This document shows, piece by piece, positions 24,014 through 33,444 of a stretch of 64,000 nucleotides of DNA; position 1 is the first letter of the stretch, and each line of letters begins with the position of its first letter. Source of the DNA: JAHQVK01 sp036788295 (lineage in GTDB: Bacteria; Myxococcota; Kuafuiibacteriia; Kuafuiibacteriales; Kuafuiibacteriaceae); NCBI GenBank assembly GCA_036788295.1, contig DAIQNR010000016.1, positions 16,160 through 80,159 on the forward strand. The letters are read 5' to 3'. Made by a program: the position numbers and the translations under genes. The notes beneath the pieces are model-generated. The model was given only the letters and a program-made list of their open reading frames with translations. It was not told the DNA's origin and did not search any database.

Positions 24014-26283
24014 GGCGTGTCCCCGCCGACCCCGAGCGCTTCGAGGCGGCCATAGAGCTGTCGAGAAGGATCTTCGCTGTCCGCGCCGGGCCACGCCCTG
24101 CGCCGTGCGAGCGCGGAGGCGAGCCGGCCCGAGATTTGGTCCTCCCCAACCCTCGGCACGAGCGCCTTCGCGAGCCCGGGGAGGGGACCCGTCGGCCCAG
24201 ACCGGGCGAGCTCGGAGAGGCTCGTGATCACCGGGGCGAGCAGGGCCTCCGGGGGGAGGGTCTCCGCTTCGGCCGCGGCGGTGAGCGCGTTGGCCGCCTC
24301 GAGCGGGCGCCCGAGCGACAGGAGCACCTTGGCCTCGTCGAGCGCGATCTCGGCCGCCCGGTCGCCGGCGCCGCTGCCCTGCCTCGCGGCGACGAGGTGC
24401 GAAAGCGCCCTTTGGGGCCGCTTCATCGCCGCCTCGTAGCGGCCCCACAACCATCGGCGCTCGACCCGCTCCCTCCCCGCTGGGAAGCGCCCGTCGAGGT
24501 GGCGAAGCACGAGATCGGTGCGAAAGCTATCGTTTGCGGCGAGGAGGGCTTCGCCGAGCCGCACCGTCGCTTCCTCCCGAAAGGGGAGGCCGGGGTGGTC
24601 GGTGAGCAGGCGGATGAGCTCCTCCGCGCCTCGCATCGAGGCCCCGACTTGGTGGTAGGCCTCGGCGATCCGCAGCCTGGTTCGAGGGTCGAAGCCGAGC
24701 ACTCGGGGCTCGAGCCGGGCCTCGAACAACAGGACGAGTCCAGCCGGGTCCCGCTCCCGCTCGAGCCGCGCGAGAGCTTCCCTCGCCACCCGGTCCAGCA
24801 GCTCGGCGGCGGGGCGCACCACGGCGAAGTCCCAGCCCTCGGCCCGCTCGGCGGCGAACGCGGCGTCGAGCGCGCCGGCGTGGTCACCGCGCTCGAGCGC
24901 GGTGACCGCTTGGGCGAACTCGGCCTCGAGCCTGACCGCCGGGCAGCGTGAGAACTCGGCCTGCGACTTCAAGAAGCGAGAGACTTCGCCTGGGTTCTCT
25001 TCGAGCGCGAGCACCCGGCGCAGGTGGACGTGGTCGTCGATGCAGTGCCGCCCGGCGACCCGGGCCATCTCCCATCCCTTCAGCGCGCTCTTCGTTCGGC
25101 CCGACCGCGCTTCGAGGTCGGCGAGGCGCAAGAGGCCCAAGGCCCGGTCCTCCGGGTCGCGGGCGCGGGCGAGCCGCTCGAACGCTCGGCGGGCGAGCGA
25201 CGCTTCGCCCCGGGCGAGCGCCGCTTCGCCGCCCACCGTCCAGAGGGTCCCGGGAAAGTCGGTGACCGCCCCCAGCCGCCGCTGCGCCATTTCGACGTGA
25301 GAGAGCGCGCCGAGCAGGTCGTCGCCGGCCAGGGCGTTCATCGCCCGCCCGAGCGAGGCCTGGTAGATGATCCAAGGGTCGAAACCTTCGGCCACGAGCT
25401 GGGCGTAGAGCGTCTCGGCCTCGCTCCGCTCTCCGCGAGCCGCGAAGTGGTTCGCGAGCGCCATCGCCCTCGCGACCGCGTCCGTCTCTCGGTACCGACT
25501 CGCGTCGGCGAGGATCGCCCGCGCCTCGGGGTGGTATTCCAGACGGGTCAAGATCTCGGCGGCGACCAGGCTGACTTGGGCGTACGCCTCCGGATACAGC
25601 GGCCATTTGCGGGTTTGGCCGGAGAATGTGTACGCCCAGCGCTCGAACGGGGAGAGGTTTGCCCCCTGCGCGAGCGCCCCTGCCGCCAGCTCCGCGACGC
25701 AATACGTCCGGCACATCGGCTCGGTCACGAGGTCGAGCCAGCGGTCGAGCTCGGCCGTCGACGTGAAGTGGGCGTGCCGGCGCAGCGCCGCGCTCGCATC
25801 GCGGTTGCCGGTGCACGGGTGCTCGACCGGGGCAACCGGGAGCAGGATCGGCCACGGCGGGGCCTGCACGATGCCCGCGACCCGCCCCACCAACTCGGAG
25901 AGCGGAGGAGACGGGGGGCGGGGCAGGGGGATGAGTTCGATGGCGAACGCGGTGGGCCGGCGGAGCCGGCGGAGCTTCAGGGTCACCGCCGCCGTGCTGA
26001 GCCGCACGAGCAAAGAGGTCTCATCGCCCTGCCGGCGCAGATGCTCGACGCCAGTGACATAAGGCCCGCGCTGCTCGGCGAGCGTCGCCCGCATCCCTGG
26101 GGGAGGGTTCTTCGCGGTCAGCCGAAACGCGCGGTCGCCGGTCCGGTGATCGAGCTCGAGCCGGGTCGTCGCCGGCGCCCGCAGGATGAGGACCTGGTCC
26201 GGAAGAGGAGGCTCGGCGGCCGCGGCGGGATGGTACCCGGCGAGGAGAAGCAGAGGAACGACGAGGGCGCGCGCCGAGAGCAC
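24010..26283 (-). CDS. Exported TPR-repeat protein of the flagellar locus
   Basis: The 757-residue protein has a signal peptide (ARALVVPLLLLAGYHPAAAA, cleavage near Ala23), a beta-rich N-terminal domain to about 140, and then many helical TPR/SEL-like repeats (for example EAETLYAQLVAEGFDPWIIY, RASLARRAF-type pairs) to the C-terminus. It is therefore probably periplasmic. First position in the basal-body operon suggests a flagellar role, for example a periplasmic motor scaffold such as the TPR proteins known around epsilonproteobacterial motors. No sequence relation to those is claimed. The start is a GTG with only a weak AGG upstream; a sigma-54-like element ends about 13 nt before it. Confidence 0.8.
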   Translation of the reverse strand: MLSARALVVPLLLLAGYHPAAAAEPPLPDQVLILRAPATTRLELDHRTGDRAFRLTAKNPPPGMRATLAEQRGPYVTGVEHLRRQGDETSLLVRLSTAAVTLKLRRLRRPTAFAIELIPLPRPPSPPLSELVGRVAGIVQAPPWPILLPVAPVEHPCTGNRDASAALRRHAHFTSTAELDRWLDLVTEPMCRTYCVAELAAGALAQGANLSPFERWAYTFSGQTRKWPLYPEAYAQVSLVAAEILTRLEYHPEARAILADASRYRETDAVARAMALANHFAARGERSEAETLYAQLVAEGFDPWIIYQASLGRAMNALAGDDLLGALSHVEMAQRRLGAVTDFPGTLWTVGGEAALARGEASLARRAFERLARARDPEDRALGLLRLADLEARSGRTKSALKGWEMARVAGRHCIDDHVHLRRVLALEENPGEVSRFLKSQAEFSRCPAVRLEAEFAQAVTALERGDHAGALDAAFAAERAEGWDFAVVRPAAELLDRVAREALARLERERDPAGLVLLFEARLEPRVLGFDPRTRLRIAEAYHQVGASMRGAEELIRLLTDHPGLPFREEATVRLGEALLAANDSFRTDLVLRHLDGRFPAGRERVERRWLWGRYEAAMKRPQRALSHLVAARQGSGAGDRAAEIALDEAKVLLSLGRPLEAANALTAAAEAETLPPEALLAPVITSLSELARSGPTGPLPGLAKALVPRVGEDQISGRLASALARRRAWPGADSEDPSRQLYGRLEALGVGGDTP

Positions 26284-26295
26284 GGGCTATACCTA

Positions 26296-26311
26296 ATCAA
26301 GACCCGTGCCA
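26296..26311 (-). promoter_or_regulatory. Sigma-54-like promoter of the basal-body operon (variant -12)
   Basis: On the minus strand TGGCACG (26305-26311), 4 nt, then TTGAT (26296-26300). The -24 element is perfect, with GG and 10 nt to the -12 dinucleotide, but that is GA instead of GC. Transcription would start about 26286, almost at the GTG of the TPR gene. Three GTCGG words lie upstream at 26344, 26364 and 26375. Confidence 0.5.
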
Positions 26312-26381
26312 TCGCTCCTTGCCCAAAACTCGTAGCCAGAAGTGTCGGGATCTCGGCCGCACCGTCGGGACCCCGTCGGCG

Positions 26382-27815
<1,434 letters not shown>

Positions 27816-27847
27816 GTAGCTCCCCGTCGGCGGCCGTCCGGCCCCCG

Positions 27848-27866
27848 ACACGTCAACACGTCAACA
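27848..27866. repeat. Tandem 8-bp repeat ACACGTCA upstream of the regulator gene
   Basis: ACACGTCA occurs twice head to tail, followed by ACA, giving 2.4 units. It lies 33 bp upstream of the regulator start. Read on the minus strand it gives TTGACGTG twice, which offers -35-like TTGACG words or an operator for autoregulation. Confidence 0.6.
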
Positions 27867-27992
27867 TCCCCCGAGCGAGAGGGGCGGCCATTGCGGCCCT
27901 GCCCCTGATCCCGTCGCGCTCGCTTTGCCGGCAGCGACAGGGCGAAGGCGAATCCTTCGGGCGGGCGTCGGGGGGCTGACAACGCCACGGTC

Positions 27993-28012
27993 CCGACAGT
28001 CGGACGACCGAC
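27993..28012. promoter_or_regulatory. Candidate enhancer (UAS) for the sigma-54 activator
   Basis: CCGAC, AG, TCGG, ACGA, CCGAC: overlapping inverted repeats of CCGAC/GTCGG, including a perfect GTCGG-4-CCGAC dyad (27999-28012). It lies about 50-70 bp upstream of the sigma-54 GG element, roughly -80 to -97 from the expected start, where enhancer-binding proteins usually bind. Confidence 0.4.
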
Positions 28013-28062
28013 GGCCCCCGCCGAGATTCCGCCCCGACCGTCTCGCCCCGGCGGCCCGCACG

Positions 28063-28080
28063 CTGGCACGGGAGCTGCTT
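28063..28080 (+). promoter_or_regulatory. Sigma-54 promoter of the fliL operon
   Basis: CTGGCACGGGAGCTGCTT: the invariant GG (28065-28066) and GC (28077-28078) are separated by exactly 10 nt, and the -24 element TGGCACG is perfect. Expected start is near 28090, giving a 5' leader of about 54 nt before the fliL ATG. Confidence 0.8.
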
Positions 28081-28143
28081 AGGCTTCTCACGACGGCGGC
28101 GCCTCCTGCGCCCCGATGGATGTCCACCAAGGAGCTTCGATAG

Positions 28144-28626
28144 ATGGTTGAGAACAAAGAGAAGGAACCAAAGAGTGGAGGAAAAGGTCTCATGATCGCT
28201 CTGGCGGTCACGAACCTGCTGTCCCTCGGTGCGCTCGGGTGGTTCGTCCTCGTCCGGGGCGGGGACGACGCAGCGGCGCAGACCCCGCTGCAGCCAGCGG
28301 AGCAGCCGGGGCAGCCGGTCCCGGCAGGGCCCACCGTGGCGCTCGGCAACTTCAGCATCACGCTCGCCGACCCGGGACAGAATCGGTACCTGAAGGCGGT
28401 CCTCAAGGCGAGGGTCAACGGGCCGGAGGTCTCCACCGAGCTGCAGGACCGCGAGCCGGAGATCCGCGATCGGGTCATCGACTATCTGTCGAGCCTCACC
28501 GTGAAGGAGACGCAGGGGGCGGCGGCAAAGCAGACGATTCGCGCGAACCTCGAGAAGCGGATCAACAACATCCTCCGGACCGGCGAGGTGGAGAGCATCT
28601 TCCTCACCGAGTTCGTGACGCAGTGA
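28144..28626 (+). CDS. fliL: Flagellar basal-body-associated protein FliL
   Basis: The 160-residue protein has a short charged cytosolic N-terminus, one membrane helix (about 16-37, LMIALAVTNLLSLGALGW), a Pro/Gln linker and a periplasmic FliL/stomatin-like domain (LGNFSITLADPGQNRYLKAV; REPEIRDRVIDYLSSLTVKE). FliL encircles stators and supports motor torque. AAGGAG precedes the ATG. It is the first gene of the export-apparatus operon, behind a sigma-54 promoter, as in Vibrio and Pseudomonas. Confidence 0.93.
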   Translation: MVENKEKEPKSGGKGLMIALAVTNLLSLGALGWFVLVRGGDDAAAQTPLQPAEQPGQPVPAGPTVALGNFSITLADPGQNRYLKAVLKARVNGPEVSTELQDREPEIRDRVIDYLSSLTVKETQGAAAKQTIRANLEKRINNILRTGEVESIFLTEFVTQ

Positions 28627-28642
28627 AAGCAGGGCTCTTCCA

Positions 28643-29647
28643 GTGGAAGCGGTACTCTCCCAAAGCGAGGTCAACGCCCTCATCAACGCGGTCGCCCAAG
28701 GCGGCGTGGACGAGAGCGACGGGGCGGGCTCGGACGACGCGCGGGGCTACGATCTCACCAGCAACGACCGGATCGTCCGGGGCCGGATGCCGACCCTCGA
28801 CATCCTCAACCAGCGGCTCGCCCGCTTGATGAGGATCTCGTTCTTCAACATGTTCCGGCGCAGTGTGGACGTCCACCACGACTCCACGCAGCTGATGAAA
28901 TACAGCGAGTTCATCTCGTCGGTGTCGGTGCCCGCCTGCCTGAACGTGTTCCGGATGCCGCCCCTTCGCAATACTTGCCTCGTCGCGGTGGATTCGGGGC
29001 TCATGTTCGGTCTCGTGGACTATGTCTTCGGGGGTTCGGGGACCTGGTACCGGGTCGAGGGCCGGGACTACAGCAGCATCGAGCTCAGGCTCATCCAGCA
29101 AGTGGTGTCGATGGTGCTGTCGGACCTGGGCAGCGCCTGGGAGCCGGTGATCGAGGTGACCCCGGAGTACATTCGGACCGAAGTGAACCCGCAGTTCGCC
29201 GCGATCGCGGCTCCGACCGACGTGACCGTGAACATCACGTTCGAGGTCGAGCTCGAGGCGACCACCAAAGGACAGATCTCGCTTCTCATCCCTTACGGGG
29301 TGATCGAGCCCATCCGTCCCTTGTTGTCGTCGGCGCTTCAGACCGAGAGAAACCAGGAGGACAACCACTGGCGCACCGCGATTCGCTCCGTGATCCCCTC
29401 GATCGAGGTCGATATGCGGGTGGAGATCGGGCAGGCCCTCGTCACCGTGGAGGAGCTTCTGTCGCTCGAAGTCGGAGACACGGTTCGGCTCGACGTCGAT
29501 GCGGGAGCGCCGCTCCCGGTCCACGTCGAGGGTATTGCCAAGACGGCGGGGCACCCGGTGGTCAGCCGCGGCTGCCTCGCCATTCAGCTCAGCCAGCCGC
29601 TCGGGCCGTTTCGGCCCCTGCGACGGCCGGGAAGGGATGAAAGATGA
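28643..29647 (+). CDS. fliM: Flagellar motor switch protein FliM
   Basis: The 334-residue protein begins (GTG) with the CheY-binding and conserved segment VLSQSEVNALINAV. Its central CheC-like domain has LARLMRISFFNMFRRSVDV and a GLVDYVFGGSGTWYRVEGRD core, and it ends in a SpoA/FliN-like C-terminal domain (VTVEELLSLEVGDTVRLDVD). FliM forms the middle of the C ring and binds phosphorylated CheY to reverse rotation; cheY and cheZ are in the same operon. No clear ribosome site precedes the GTG. fliN overlaps its stop by ATGA. Confidence 0.95.
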   Translation: MEAVLSQSEVNALINAVAQGGVDESDGAGSDDARGYDLTSNDRIVRGRMPTLDILNQRLARLMRISFFNMFRRSVDVHHDSTQLMKYSEFISSVSVPACLNVFRMPPLRNTCLVAVDSGLMFGLVDYVFGGSGTWYRVEGRDYSSIELRLIQQVVSMVLSDLGSAWEPVIEVTPEYIRTEVNPQFAAIAAPTDVTVNITFEVELEATTKGQISLLIPYGVIEPIRPLLSSALQTERNQEDNHWRTAIRSVIPSIEVDMRVEIGQALVTVEELLSLEVGDTVRLDVDAGAPLPVHVEGIAKTAGHPVVSRGCLAIQLSQPLGPFRPLRRPGRDER

Positions 29648-30003
29648 CGGAGATCGAGACGCACGCCTCCGACGACGACGGGCTCGAGCCCGCGGGGAGA
29701 GAGACCTCCGCGAGCGCCCGGCGCAGTGACCTCGAGCTCGAGAACCTCGAGCGGATCATGGACATTCCGCTCGTGGTCTCGGTGGAGCTCGGGCGAACCA
29801 ACATCCAGATCGGGGACCTGCTGCAGCTCGCGCAGGGCAGCATCGTAGAACTCACCAAGCTCGCCGGCGAGCCGCTCGACGTGCTCGTCCACGGGAAGCT
29901 GGTGGCCCGAGGGGAGGCGGTCGTCATCAACGACCAGTTCGGGGTCCGCCTCACCGACATCGTGAGCCAGACCGAGCGCATCGAGTCGCTCAAGGGAGCC
30001 TGA
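29644..30003 (+). CDS. fliN: Flagellar motor switch protein FliN
   Basis: The 119-residue protein has an acidic N-terminal tail and then the SpoA domain: MDIPLVVSVELGRTNIQIGD, LLQLAQGSIVELTKLAGEPL and GEAVVINDQFGVRLTDIV. These are the standard FliN motifs. FliN forms the base of the C ring and is the docking site for FliH. It is coupled to fliM by a 4-nt overlap and precedes fliO by one nt. Confidence 0.96.
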   Translation: MTEIETHASDDDGLEPAGRETSASARRSDLELENLERIMDIPLVVSVELGRTNIQIGDLLQLAQGSIVELTKLAGEPLDVLVHGKLVARGEAVVINDQFGVRLTDIVSQTERIESLKGA

Positions 30004-30004
30004 C

Positions 30005-30676
30005 ATGTACGAGCCACAGAAGAAGACACCCACGAGCTCCGCCGCGGCCCCCGCGAGGACGGCGGGGCGATGGGTCTGGGCCCGGTGGGGCCTCACCGTG
30101 GTCGCGCTGCTCGTCTCGGTGGCGGGGGGCGCGACGTGGGTCGAGGCGTCCGGGGCGAGCGCTCGGCCTGGGCTGTCCGCCCTCGTGGACGAGAAGGCGA
30201 GGTCCCCCGCCCCGGAGGTCATGGCGAGCCCCGCCCATCGGGCCGAGCAGCAGGGCACCGGCCCGGTGACCGCCGCACTCCAAATCGCGCTCTTCGCTCT
30301 GCTCATCGGCGGGCTCATCTTCGGCGCGGCGTTCGCGGTGAAGCGGGCTCGTGAGGCCCGGATGGGTCAGGATCTCTCGGCCCACCTCGCGGTTCGGGAG
30401 TCGATCTGGGTGGGCCGGGGACAGCGCATCCTGGTGCTCGGGTTCGAGAACCAACGGGTCCTGGTGGGGGTGAGCCAAGGCGGCATGCATAGCCTCGGGG
30501 TCTTCGGGGACGGCAAGAACTCGCCCCTCGAGGCCGGTCCGATCGAGCGGGAGGCCGAGCGCCGAAAGCGGCCGTCCCGAGACTTCTCGGAGCTCGTTCA
30601 GCGCGAGCTGGCCGTCGTGACCCCGGGGCCGAACGACCGTCGCCAGCGCATGCTCAGCGAGCTCGACGCGCTTTGA
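30005..30676 (+). CDS. fliO: Flagellar export assembly factor FliO
   Basis: The 223-residue protein is longer than the minimal FliO. It has an N-terminal hydrophobic segment (about 29-45), a variable periplasmic loop, a second membrane helix (about 92-112, LQIALFALLIGGLIFGAAFA) and a cytosolic domain with VRESIWVGRGQRILVLGFEN, the FliO/MopB core. FliO aids assembly of FliP rings. Position before fliP is canonical. Confidence 0.88.
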   Translation: MYEPQKKTPTSSAAAPARTAGRWVWARWGLTVVALLVSVAGGATWVEASGASARPGLSALVDEKARSPAPEVMASPAHRAEQQGTGPVTAALQIALFALLIGGLIFGAAFAVKRAREARMGQDLSAHLAVRESIWVGRGQRILVLGFENQRVLVGVSQGGMHSLGVFGDGKNSPLEAGPIEREAERRKRPSRDFSELVQRELAVVTPGPNDRRQRMLSELDAL

Positions 30677-30701
30677 CCCCCTCCCGGGGAAGGAGAGACC
30701 C

Positions 30702-31355
30702 ATGGACATCGCAGCCTCCGAGATCGGGGCGACGCCGCTGCGTCTGCTCGTCTTCTTGACCGTCCTGACATTCCTCCCCGGGATCGTGATCTCGATGACC
30801 GCGTTCTTGCGGATCATCTTGGTGCTGGGGTTCACGAGGCAGGCGATGGGCCTCCCCCAGATGCCCCCAAACCAAGTGCTCATCGGCCTGTCGCTGTTTC
30901 TCACGTACTTCGTGATGGCTCCGGCGATCGATGAGATTTGGGAGAAGGCGGCCGCGCCTTACCTGAGCGGCGAGATCGAGGAGATCGAGGCGCTCGAGCG
31001 GGGGATCGCTCCGCTGAAGCGCTTCATGCTCGACCAGACGAGAGAGGAGGAGATCATCTTGATGGGGAACCTCGCCAAGGAGAGCTTCTCGACGAGGGAG
31101 GAGGTCCCGCTGCGGGTGCTCGTGCCCGCTTTCGTACTCAGCGAGCTGAGGATCTCGTTTTCCATCGGGTTTCTCTTGTTCATCCCGTTTCTCGTGATCG
31201 ATCTATCCATCGCCGCGCTCCTGAACGCGCTCGGCATGATCATGCTCCCGCCGACGGTGGTCGCCCTGCCGTTCAAGATCATGATCTTCGTGCTCGGCAA
31301 CGGGTGGGCGCTCGTGGTCGGGACGATGGTTCGGTCGTTCGGAGGTCCATCGTGA
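30702..31355 (+). CDS. fliP: Flagellar export gate protein FliP
   Basis: The 217-residue membrane protein matches the mature FliP core: VFLTVLTFLPGIVISMTAFL, RIILVLGFTRQAMGLPQMPP (the FliP signature), FLTYFVMAPAIDEIW, VLVPAFVLSELRISFSIGFL and GMIMLPPTVVALPFKIMIFV. It lacks the cleavable signal peptide some FliP proteins carry. FliP5-FliQ4-FliR1 forms the export channel. A good GGAGAGA site precedes the ATG; fliQ overlaps its stop. Confidence 0.96.
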   Translation: MDIAASEIGATPLRLLVFLTVLTFLPGIVISMTAFLRIILVLGFTRQAMGLPQMPPNQVLIGLSLFLTYFVMAPAIDEIWEKAAAPYLSGEIEEIEALERGIAPLKRFMLDQTREEEIILMGNLAKESFSTREEVPLRVLVPAFVLSELRISFSIGFLLFIPFLVIDLSIAALLNALGMIMLPPTVVALPFKIMIFVLGNGWALVVGTMVRSFGGPS

Positions 31356-31624
31356 CCCCGGAGCTCGCCGCGGACGTCCTGGGGTACGCGCTGACCAGCG
31401 GCGCCATCGTTATGGCCCCGATCCTGCTCACCGGCCTGACGGTGGGCATCTCGGTGGGCGCGATTCAGGCGGCGACGCAGGTCAACGAACCGACCTTGAC
31501 CTTCGTCCCCAAGGTCATCTCGGTGGGTCTCGTGGCCGGATTTCTCCTTCCATGGGGGACCCGGCGCTTCATCATGATCCTCGAGATGGTCCTCGCGACC
31601 GTCGGAAACCTGGGGGCACCGTGA
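31352..31624 (+). CDS. fliQ: Flagellar export gate protein FliQ
   Basis: This is a 90-residue protein with two membrane helices: IVMAPILLTGLTVGISVGAI and FVPKVISVGLVAGFLLPWGT. Between them is QAATQVNEPTLTFVPK, the FliQ signature. The GTG at 31352 overlaps the fliP stop (GTGA); the frame stays open far upstream, but that part is inside fliP. fliR overlaps its stop in the same way, so P, Q and R are translationally coupled in order. Confidence 0.95.
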   Translation: MTPELAADVLGYALTSGAIVMAPILLTGLTVGISVGAIQAATQVNEPTLTFVPKVISVGLVAGFLLPWGTRRFIMILEMVLATVGNLGAP

Positions 31625-32352
31625 GCCCCGAGCTGAGCCTGTCCTCCTTGCTCGCGTTCATCCGTCTCAGCGCCTTCTTCACCTCGGCGCCGTTTCCCGG
31701 CCCGCTGGCGGCCGGACGGGCTCGGTTCGTCATCGCGGCGGCGCTCGCGTTCGGGTTCGCCGGGGACTTTCCTGGGCCGCCCCCCGCGTCGCTCGCCGGG
31801 GCGGTCATCCTGGAGGCCCTGCTCGGGCTGACCATGGGGTTTCTGTTGAGCCTCGTTCTGCACGCGTTCGGTTACGCCGGAGAGACGGTCTCTCAGCAGA
31901 TGGGCTTGCGGATGCCCGGATTCGCAAACCCCCTCGACCCCAACCTCTCCTTGCTCGGCTCGGCGCTCATCATCATCGCTCTATGCCTGTTTGCCATGGG
32001 CCCGGGGCCGCTGCGGCTCGCCGCCTTTCTCCACCGCATGTTCGAGATCATCCCGCCCGGGTCCTTGACCGAGTTTCCGAAGGACTCGCGCCTGGTTCTC
32101 GCCGCCGGGGCCGAGCTGTTCGACGGGACACTGAGGGTAGGAGCGCCGCTCATCGCCGCCGTGTTCGCGGCGCAGCTCGTGCTGGCGGTGCTCGCTCGCT
32201 CGGTTCCGACGCTCAATCTTTTCATCGAAGGGCCTGCGCTCACCACCAGCGCCGGGGTCGTGGGAATCATCGCTACGCTCAATACCTTTGCACCCATGTT
32301 CGACCGCCTGTTCAACCGACGGCTCGAGCAGATCGGGTCCTGGTTCTCTTGA
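31621..32352 (+). CDS. fliR: Flagellar export gate protein FliR
   Basis: The 243-residue membrane protein has FliR features: LLAFIRLSAFFTSAPFPGPL, GYAGETVSQQMGLRMPGFAN and LLGSALIIIALCLFA. It also has a C-terminal part with LNLFIEGPALTTSAGVVGII, where FliR typically reads VNIFxxGfPlkI, so the tail is somewhat divergent. Start is the GTG at 31621, overlapping the fliQ stop. FliR completes the FliPQR pore beneath the MS ring. Confidence 0.94.
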   Translation: MSPELSLSSLLAFIRLSAFFTSAPFPGPLAAGRARFVIAAALAFGFAGDFPGPPPASLAGAVILEALLGLTMGFLLSLVLHAFGYAGETVSQQMGLRMPGFANPLDPNLSLLGSALIIIALCLFAMGPGPLRLAAFLHRMFEIIPPGSLTEFPKDSRLVLAAGAELFDGTLRVGAPLIAAVFAAQLVLAVLARSVPTLNLFIEGPALTTSAGVVGIIATLNTFAPMFDRLFNRRLEQIGSWFS

Positions 32353-32364
32353 TCCGAGGTAGGT

Positions 32365-33444
32365 ATGAGCGAGTCCGAGTCCACCGACAAGACCGAACAA
32401 CCTACCCCGAGGAAGCGGGAGAAGGCGAGGAAAGAGGGCCAGACCGCGAGCTCGCAGGAGGTTGGGGTCGCGGTCGCGGTGATCGTGCTCGTCATCGGCC
32501 TGCTGTGGGTGTTGCCGGTCACCACCGCGACCTTCCTGAGGACCGCCGCCGGCATGCTCGATCGGCCGACTTTTGGGTCTCTCACCGTCCCCGAAGCCAC
32601 CGAGGCGGTGATCGCCGGACTGCTCGCCTCGGCGGCGCTGGTCCTGCCGGTGGCATTCATCATGATGGTGCTCGGGACGCTGCTGAGCATCGCGCAGGTT
32701 GGAATCCACCTGAACTTCGAGAACGCCGGGCTCAAGTGGTCGCGGCTGAACCCGCAGAACTGGCTCAAGAAGGTCTTCTCGGTCGAGCTTCCGGTCAACC
32801 TCGCGAAGTCCCTCCTGAAGGGTCTTGGAGTGGTCGCGGTCGCGGTGCTCGGGGTGCATGACCTCCCCGAGCGGCTGTGGCGCCTGTCGGGGGTGCCGGC
32901 CGGCGTGCTCGCCAAAGAGCTGGGCGGGGTCGCCTTCGCGGTGGCCTCCCGGGTGGCGACGCTGCTCGTGCTCCTCGCGATCTTCGACGTCCTTTGGTCT
33001 CGGCACCGGCACGAGCAGAAGCTCCGCATGAGCAGGCAGGAGCTGAAGGACGAGATGAAGGACAGCGAAGGCAACCCCCAGGTGCGGGCGGTGATGCGGC
33101 GGCGGATGGGGGACATCGGCCGAAAACGGCTGCGGACCGTGCTCGCCGATGCGACGGTCGTCACCACCAATCCCACCCACTATGCGGTGGCCCTTCGCTA
33201 TTGGCGGGGAAAAGACAGCTGCCCGGTCGTGGTGGCGAAGGGGATCGACTTTCGCGCGGCGCGCATCCGCGCGCTCGCGGCGGAGCTCGGCATCCCGGTC
33301 ATCGAGGACAAACCGCTCGCCCGTACGCTCTACGCGCTCGTCCCCGAAGGCCGCGGCGTTCCAGAAGACCTCTACCGCAGCGTCGCTCGGCTCTTGGCGG
33401 TCGTCTACCGGCGCCGAGGCGCCATCTCTCGAGGTGAACCATGA
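32365..33444 (+). CDS. flhB: Flagellar export switch protein FlhB
   Basis: The 359-residue protein opens with the typical TEQPTPRKREKARKEGQ, has four membrane helices (about 33-50, 85-110, 148-165, 188-210) and a cytosolic domain with the autocleavage motif NPTH (269-272), followed by VVVAKGIDFRAARIRALA. FlhB cleaves itself between Asn and Pro and switches export specificity when FliK signals hook completion. All key residues are present. flhA overlaps its stop by ATGA. Confidence 0.97.
   Translation: MSESESTDKTEQPTPRKREKARKEGQTASSQEVGVAVAVIVLVIGLLWVLPVTTATFLRTAAGMLDRPTFGSLTVPEATEAVIAGLLASAALVLPVAFIMMVLGTLLSIAQVGIHLNFENAGLKWSRLNPQNWLKKVFSVELPVNLAKSLLKGLGVVAVAVLGVHDLPERLWRLSGVPAGVLAKELGGVAFAVASRVATLLVLLAIFDVLWSRHRHEQKLRMSRQELKDEMKDSEGNPQVRAVMRRRMGDIGRKRLRTVLADATVVTTNPTHYAVALRYWRGKDSCPVVVAKGIDFRAARIRALAAELGIPVIEDKPLARTLYALVPEGRGVPEDLYRSVARLLAVVYRRRGAISRGEP

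Larger units (their letters stand above)
27816..28143. other. Divergent regulatory region between the regulator gene and fliL
   Basis: This is a 328-bp non-coding stretch. From the regulator side it contains an 8-bp tandem repeat (27848-27866), a GC-rich middle with no evident gene, a GTCGG/CCGAC inverted-repeat cluster (27993-28012), a sigma-54 promoter (28063-28080) and an AAGGAG site before fliL. No small ORF with coding character was seen. Confidence 0.7.
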
